The notes under the pieces are model-generated. The model worked only from the letters and a program-made list of their open reading frames with translations. It did no database searches and was not told the DNA's origin. 64,000 nt of DNA from an uncultured Duncaniella sp. (GTDB lineage Bacteria; Bacteroidota; Bacteroidia; Bacteroidales; Muribaculaceae): contig CAJTMJ010000011.1 of the NCBI GenBank assembly GCA_910577335.1, forward strand, positions 1 through 64,000, read 5' to 3'. Below, piece by piece: positions 63,464-64,000 of this stretch (the first letter of the stretch is position 1; every line of letters begins with the position of its first letter). The translations under genes were made by a program, and so were the position numbers.

Positions 63464-64000
63464 ATGGACGAATACGCATTAATATCAATTATAATGCCAT
63501 CATATAACTGTGCCTACTTTATTGGAGAGACTATTGATTCAATATTGGCACAGACCTATCAAAATTGGGAATTATTAATTACCGACGACTGTTCTACCGA
63601 CAATTCGAAGGACATAATTAATGAGTATACTCAACAAGATCCAAGGATTAAATTATTTACTCTGTCTGAAAATTCGGGTGCCGGCATAGCCCGAAACAAT
63701 TCAATAAAAGAGGCAAAAGGCAGATTTATAGCGTTTTGCGACAGTGACGACCGTTGGATGCCTGAAAAATTGGAGAAACAGATTTCTTTCATGGAAAGAG
63801 AAAATATAAGTTTCTCATCGACATCATATATCACATGTGATGAAGAGAATAGAATAACTGGAATTGTAATCACTCCTAAAATCATCACATTTAAAGACAT
63901 GTGTTCTGACGATAGAATGGGCTTTTTAACATGTATCTACGACGCAAATAAACTTGGGAAGATTTACCTTCCGGCATTACGAAAAAGACAAGACTGGGCA
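63464..64000 (+). CDS. Family 2 glycosyltransferase, cut by window end
   Basis: The frame from the ATG at 63464 stays open to the last base (179 codons), so the 3' end lies outside. It has I-I-M-P-S-Y-N (residues 9-15), I-T-D-D-C-S-T-D-N-S (39-48) and F-C-D-S-D-D (91-96), a standard GT-A donor site. It continues the polysaccharide operon. Confidence 0.88.
   Translation, partial: MDEYALISIIMPSYNCAYFIGETIDSILAQTYQNWELLITDDCSTDNSKDIINEYTQQDPRIKLFTLSENSGAGIARNNSIKEAKGRFIAFCDSDDRWMPEKLEKQISFMERENISFSSTSYITCDEENRITGIVITPKIITFKDMCSDDRMGFLTCIYDANKLGKIYLPALRKRQDWA

Overview
The window comes from a gut-type member of the order Bacteroidales, most likely family Muribaculaceae; the family level is inferred. 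Pointers are Bacteroidetes promoter boxes (TAnnTTTG at -7, often with TTTG 19-20 nt upstream), a GLPGLI-family protein, the type IX secretion protein PorQ, a pyrophosphate-dependent phosphofructokinase, a B12-dependent ribonucleotide reductase and a UpxY-type capsule antiterminator.

Region 1 (1-34.2 kb) is mostly core genome: ftsH-rsfS, a tRNA-Glu, pfp, an NlpC/P60 hydrolase, a fur-like/purA/DUF1015 operon, holA followed by a GH106-like glycosidase and a two-component pair, dnaA, pgeF, a DMT exporter, a TonB-domain protein, porQ-cmk-ispH-exonuclease-lipoprotein, thrC, an acyltransferase, a nitrilase, nrdJ, a nitroreductase and a DAACS symporter. Two copies of a ~192-bp element with terminal inverted repeats lie upstream of holA and thrC.

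Region 2 (about 34.2-55.6 kb) is the unusual part: fourteen genes, all on the plus strand, many overlapping or only a few bases apart, closed by a strong terminator. In order they encode macro-TIR, TIR-TM-FGE, a secreted beta-rich protein, a secreted TPR-CHAT protease-like protein, a free-standing RyR-domain protein, three secreted proteins with a common N-terminal domain and different TPR regions, TIR-TM-carboxypeptidase-regulatory-like, a larger RyR-domain protein, FHA-like-TM-trypsin with an intact triad, a pseudokinase-like protein, a second secreted beta-rich protein with a second TPR-CHAT, and a secreted orphan. The predicted topology puts TIR, macro, RyR, FHA and pseudokinase domains in the cytoplasm and TPR, CHAT, FGE and trypsin domains in the periplasm. 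I infer a trans-envelope surveillance or immune-like system in which proteolysis and TPR recognition outside are coupled to NAD-type TIR chemistry inside. It matches no named defence system that I can identify.

Region 3 (55.7-64 kb) is the start of a capsular or exopolysaccharide locus: a long UpxY-like antiterminator, an MNT nucleotidyltransferase with a frameshifted HEPN partner, a remnant of a second upxY 3' end, a flippase, three family-2-type glycosyltransferases (the last cut by the window edge), an O-antigen-polymerase-like protein and a GT4 glycosyltransferase.
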